This document shows, in pieces, positions 6,107 to 7,688 of a stretch of 7,688 nt of DNA. Position numbers and translations under genes: made by a program. The stretch is from Anaerolineales bacterium (GTDB lineage Bacteria; Chloroflexota; Anaerolineae; Anaerolineales; UBA4823), in contig JAQUAE010000071.1 in the NCBI GenBank assembly GCA_028687395.1, forward strand, positions 1-7,688. Direction: 5' to 3'. Numbering within the stretch: position 1 is the stretch's first letter; each line of letters begins with the position of its first letter. The notes below the pieces were generated by a model. It saw nothing but the letters and a program-made list of their open reading frames with translations. It did no database searches and was not told where the DNA came from.

Positions 6107-6898
6107 ATGCTTACCATCAATATCGATCCGATCATCCTCCACATTGGGCACTTCACGTTGCGCTGGTACAGCCTGGTCGTCATGGCTGCCGTTGCGGTGG
6201 GCATCTGGCTGACGGTGCGGGAAGCCGAACGGAAGGGATTTTCCAAAACGGGAATCTTCGACATCGCCTCGTGGGTCGTCTTGTCTGGCCTGGTTGGAGC
6301 GCGTCTCTTCCACGTTCTTGATCATTGGTCGGATAAGTTTGTGTTAGACCCCATTCGGGCGCTTTACATCTGGGATGGCGGTCTGGCGATCTGGGGAGCG
6401 GTTTTTGGCGGTTTGATAGCCGTGACGCTCATTTCCTGGAAGCGCGGCTGGCGTTTGCCCGCCCTGTTGGATGCGATTTCACCCGGCTTGGTGCTGGCTC
6501 AGGCTATCGGAAGATTTGCCTGTATTATCACCGGTGACGCCATGGGCAAACCCACGGCTGGCCCGTTTGGCATCGCTTATGCCAATCCAAACGCCATGGT
6601 GCCGGAGCTGGGTGTCTATTACACCCCCATGCCTGTTTACGAGATCCTCGCCAATTTTGGCATTTTCCTGCTCATATGGCAATTTCGGAAACGCCGCTGG
6701 TCCGATGGACTTCTTTTTTTGGTTTATCTCTCCCTATACAGCGCGATGCGCTTTTTCGTGGCCTTCACCAGCTCTTATCGGATCATTGCTTTTGGGATGA
6801 CGCAGTCGCAATGGGTTGCCATTCTGGGGCTGGCTGTGTCTATACCCTCAATTATCAGGGTTTATATGCGCCAACGGAATCCCGTCGTTTTGCAGTGA
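6107..6898 (+). CDS. lgt: Divergent prolipoprotein diacylglyceryl transferase (Lgt)
   Basis: A 263-aa multi-pass membrane protein of the family that moves diacylglycerol from phosphatidylglycerol to the lipobox cysteine of prolipoproteins. Family landmarks are LRWYSLVVM near the N-terminus (Tyr21, equivalent to E. coli Tyr26), GLVGARLFHV (61-70), IWDGGLAIWGAVFGGL (88-103), GRFACIITGDAMGKPT (135-150), PMPVYE (174-179) and YSAMRFFVAF (211-220). By alignment from memory to E. coli Lgt, Arg143 and Gly154 are kept as Arg136 and Gly147, and Arg239 as Arg215. Asn146 is Cys139, Glu151 is Asp144 and Glu243 is Ala219. It may be an accessory copy with altered activity. The ATG at 6107 follows GAGG by nine bases and gives the normal N-terminus; a GTG at 6068 would add 13 residues with no family support. 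It sits between two YHS-containing metal genes, so it may serve lipoproteins of that system. Confidence 0.88.
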   Translation: MLTINIDPIILHIGHFTLRWYSLVVMAAVAVGIWLTVREAERKGFSKTGIFDIASWVVLSGLVGARLFHVLDHWSDKFVLDPIRALYIWDGGLAIWGAVFGGLIAVTLISWKRGWRLPALLDAISPGLVLAQAIGRFACIITGDAMGKPTAGPFGIAYANPNAMVPELGVYYTPMPVYEILANFGIFLLIWQFRKRRWSDGLLFLVYLSLYSAMRFFVAFTSSYRIIAFGMTQSQWVAILGLAVSIPSIIRVYMRQRNPVVLQ

Positions 6899-6929
6899 TT
6901 TTGTTTGGGCTGGTGATTTTCATAATAAT

Positions 6930-6953
6930 TCGCCTGCAATAGGCGATTTCACT
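6930..6953 (+). terminator. Terminator-like hairpin after Lgt
   Basis: TCGCCT (6930-6935) pairs with AGGCGA (6941-6946) around a five-base loop (GCAAT) and is followed by TTTCACTT. The stem is short and the T-run is interrupted, but its position 31 bases after the Lgt stop and before a separate promoter fits an intrinsic terminator. Confidence 0.5.
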
Positions 6954-7002
6954 TATCTAGAAACGGATCAATTTGCGCGACATAAGTTAGGCACAATCCA
7001 GG

Positions 7003-7031
7003 TTCTCAGCTCCTGCGGTTTGAAATATACT
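7003..7031 (+). promoter_or_regulatory. Candidate promoter for the P-type ATPase gene
   Basis: A TATACT -10 (7026-7031, five of six consensus bases) lies 17 bp after TTCTCA (7003-7008, four of six). The RNA would start near 7038, leaving a leader of about 50 bases before the ATG at 7088. The preceding hairpin and the 189-bp gap after Lgt support separate transcription of the pump. Confidence 0.45.
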
Positions 7032-7044
7032 GATGCGATATTTC
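7022..7044. repeat. GAAATAT inverted repeat over the -10 and start site (candidate operator)
   Basis: GAAATAT (7022-7028) is matched exactly by ATATTTC (7038-7044) with nine bases between. It covers the -10 and the expected transcription start, a good place for a metal-responsive repressor. It does not match a metal-regulator consensus that I can name with confidence. Confidence 0.45.
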
Positions 7045-7078
7045 GGGATTTTTAGGTCAGTATTTCAATCTTTTTAGG
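7039..7078 (+). repeat. 22-bp-period direct repeat in the P-type ATPase leader
   Basis: The pattern TATTTC, four variable bases, TTTTTAGG occurs at 7039-7056 and again at 7061-7078, exactly 22 bp apart, about two helical turns. The first copy shares TATTTC with the GAAATAT palindrome. The second runs into the Shine-Dalgarno AGGGAG (7076-7081), which lies six bases before the start codon. Confidence 0.4.
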
Positions 7079-7087
7079 GAGTTTCTT

Positions 7088-7688
7088 ATGTCCGTTTTGG
7101 ATCCAGTGTGTGGAATGTCAATCGAGCCTGGCGAAGTGTATGCCACGCGCCAGATCGGCAACAATGTTTATCACTTTTGTTCGGAGAACTGTATGAGAAA
7201 ATTCGACGCCGCACGGGATCGGTACTTAGTCTCCTCTTCTATTGGGGTCGTGCCATCAACAGATAGCGGATCCGCAAATGGGACCAGAGGGCAGATGCGG
7301 CTGGAAATACCAAATAAAGCGACTCGGGAGGCTGAAGCCACAGAATCAGAGCTCGACCGGGAAGCTCAGGAGATGGAGAAAGAGCATCGAGCGCTCATGC
7401 GTAAATGGTGGTTTGCCGCAGTAATCGGCGTTTTCACAATGATTTTCTCTTACCCCTGGCTTTTTCCTGTGCTCCGCGACTGGTTCCCGCGAGGAAGCGA
7501 GCAAATCCGTAACATATGGTACGGGATGGGTTTGGCCAGCCTGGCGGTGATTATCTATTCGGGCAGCCAGTTTTTCGTCGGTATGTGGGAAGGCTTGAAA
7601 CACCGCTCGGCCAACATGCACACGCTTATCGCCATCGGCACTGGCGTGGCCTGGATTTACTCCACTATCGCCCTGCTCTTTCCGCAGC
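7088..7688 (+). CDS. Heavy-metal P1B-type ATPase with N-terminal YHS domain (partial, 3' end outside window)
   Basis: Open from the ATG at 7088 to the window end, giving the first 200 residues of a metal-exporting membrane pump. Residues 5-47 are a YHS domain (PVCGMSIEPG with Cys8; VYHFCSENCMRKFD with Cys31 and Cys35) in the usual place of the N-terminal metal-binding domain. A charged, Glu-rich linker (about 85-110, EATESELDREAQEMEKEHRA) precedes the first membrane helix (about 112-134). A second helix runs at about 149-165. The segment SQFFVGMWEGLKHRSANMHT, then LIAIGTGVAWIYS, is the hallmark of the second and third helices of copper-type P1B ATPases. The metal-selectivity CPx motif, the DKTG phosphorylation site and the ATP domain lie beyond the window, so copper is likely but unproven. 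The Shine-Dalgarno AGGGAG is well placed. It has its own promoter and operator-like repeats. Confidence 0.92.
   Translation, partial: MSVLDPVCGMSIEPGEVYATRQIGNNVYHFCSENCMRKFDAARDRYLVSSSIGVVPSTDSGSANGTRGQMRLEIPNKATREAEATESELDREAQEMEKEHRALMRKWWFAAVIGVFTMIFSYPWLFPVLRDWFPRGSEQIRNIWYGMGLASLAVIIYSGSQFFVGMWEGLKHRSANMHTLIAIGTGVAWIYSTIALLFPQ

Noticed and set aside
1..7688. CRISPR array, tRNA, rRNA or transposase gene
   Set aside because: No regularly spaced repeats, no cloverleaf and no transposase-like frame were seen on either strand.

Overview
The window looks like a piece of an uncultivated-type Chloroflexota (Anaerolineae-like) genome. This is an inference from the gene set, not a proven placement: long LysM/M23 cell-wall proteins with Pro/Thr/Ser-rich linkers, a ubiquitin-like plus Mut7-C RNase protein, and YHS metal proteins.

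Region 1 (about 1-3230, minus strand, GC-rich) holds two tandem paralogous secreted cell-wall proteins. The upstream copy (1647-3230) has a clear LysM domain, a lysozyme-like middle domain and a C-terminal M23 metallopeptidase domain. The downstream copy (53-1726) has the same plan but a decayed LysM. Their coding regions overlap by up to 80 bp, so they are very probably co-transcribed. Region 2 (3231-4270, plus strand, also GC-rich) is a divergently oriented gene for a Mut7-C RNase-domain protein. It has a good sigma-70-type promoter, and a perfect 9-bp inverted repeat overlaps that promoter.

Region 3 starts near 4300, where base composition drops visibly toward AT. After about 290 bp of non-coding DNA containing inverted repeats, a plus-strand run encodes: a 76-aa two-helix membrane protein; a McrB-like AAA-fold protein that has lost the key Walker A and Walker B residues; a 60-aa YHS metal-binding protein with a near-perfect Shine-Dalgarno; a divergent prolipoprotein diacylglyceryl transferase (Lgt); and, after a terminator-like hairpin and its own promoter, a P1B-type heavy-metal ATPase that begins with a YHS domain and runs off the end of the window.

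Region 3 reads as a heavy-metal (probably copper) handling module: a small cytosolic YHS protein that may carry metal, a YHS-tagged export pump and a lipoprotein-modifying enzyme. The least explained part is the small membrane protein together with the pseudo-ATPase at its head, which is the best candidate here for something undescribed.
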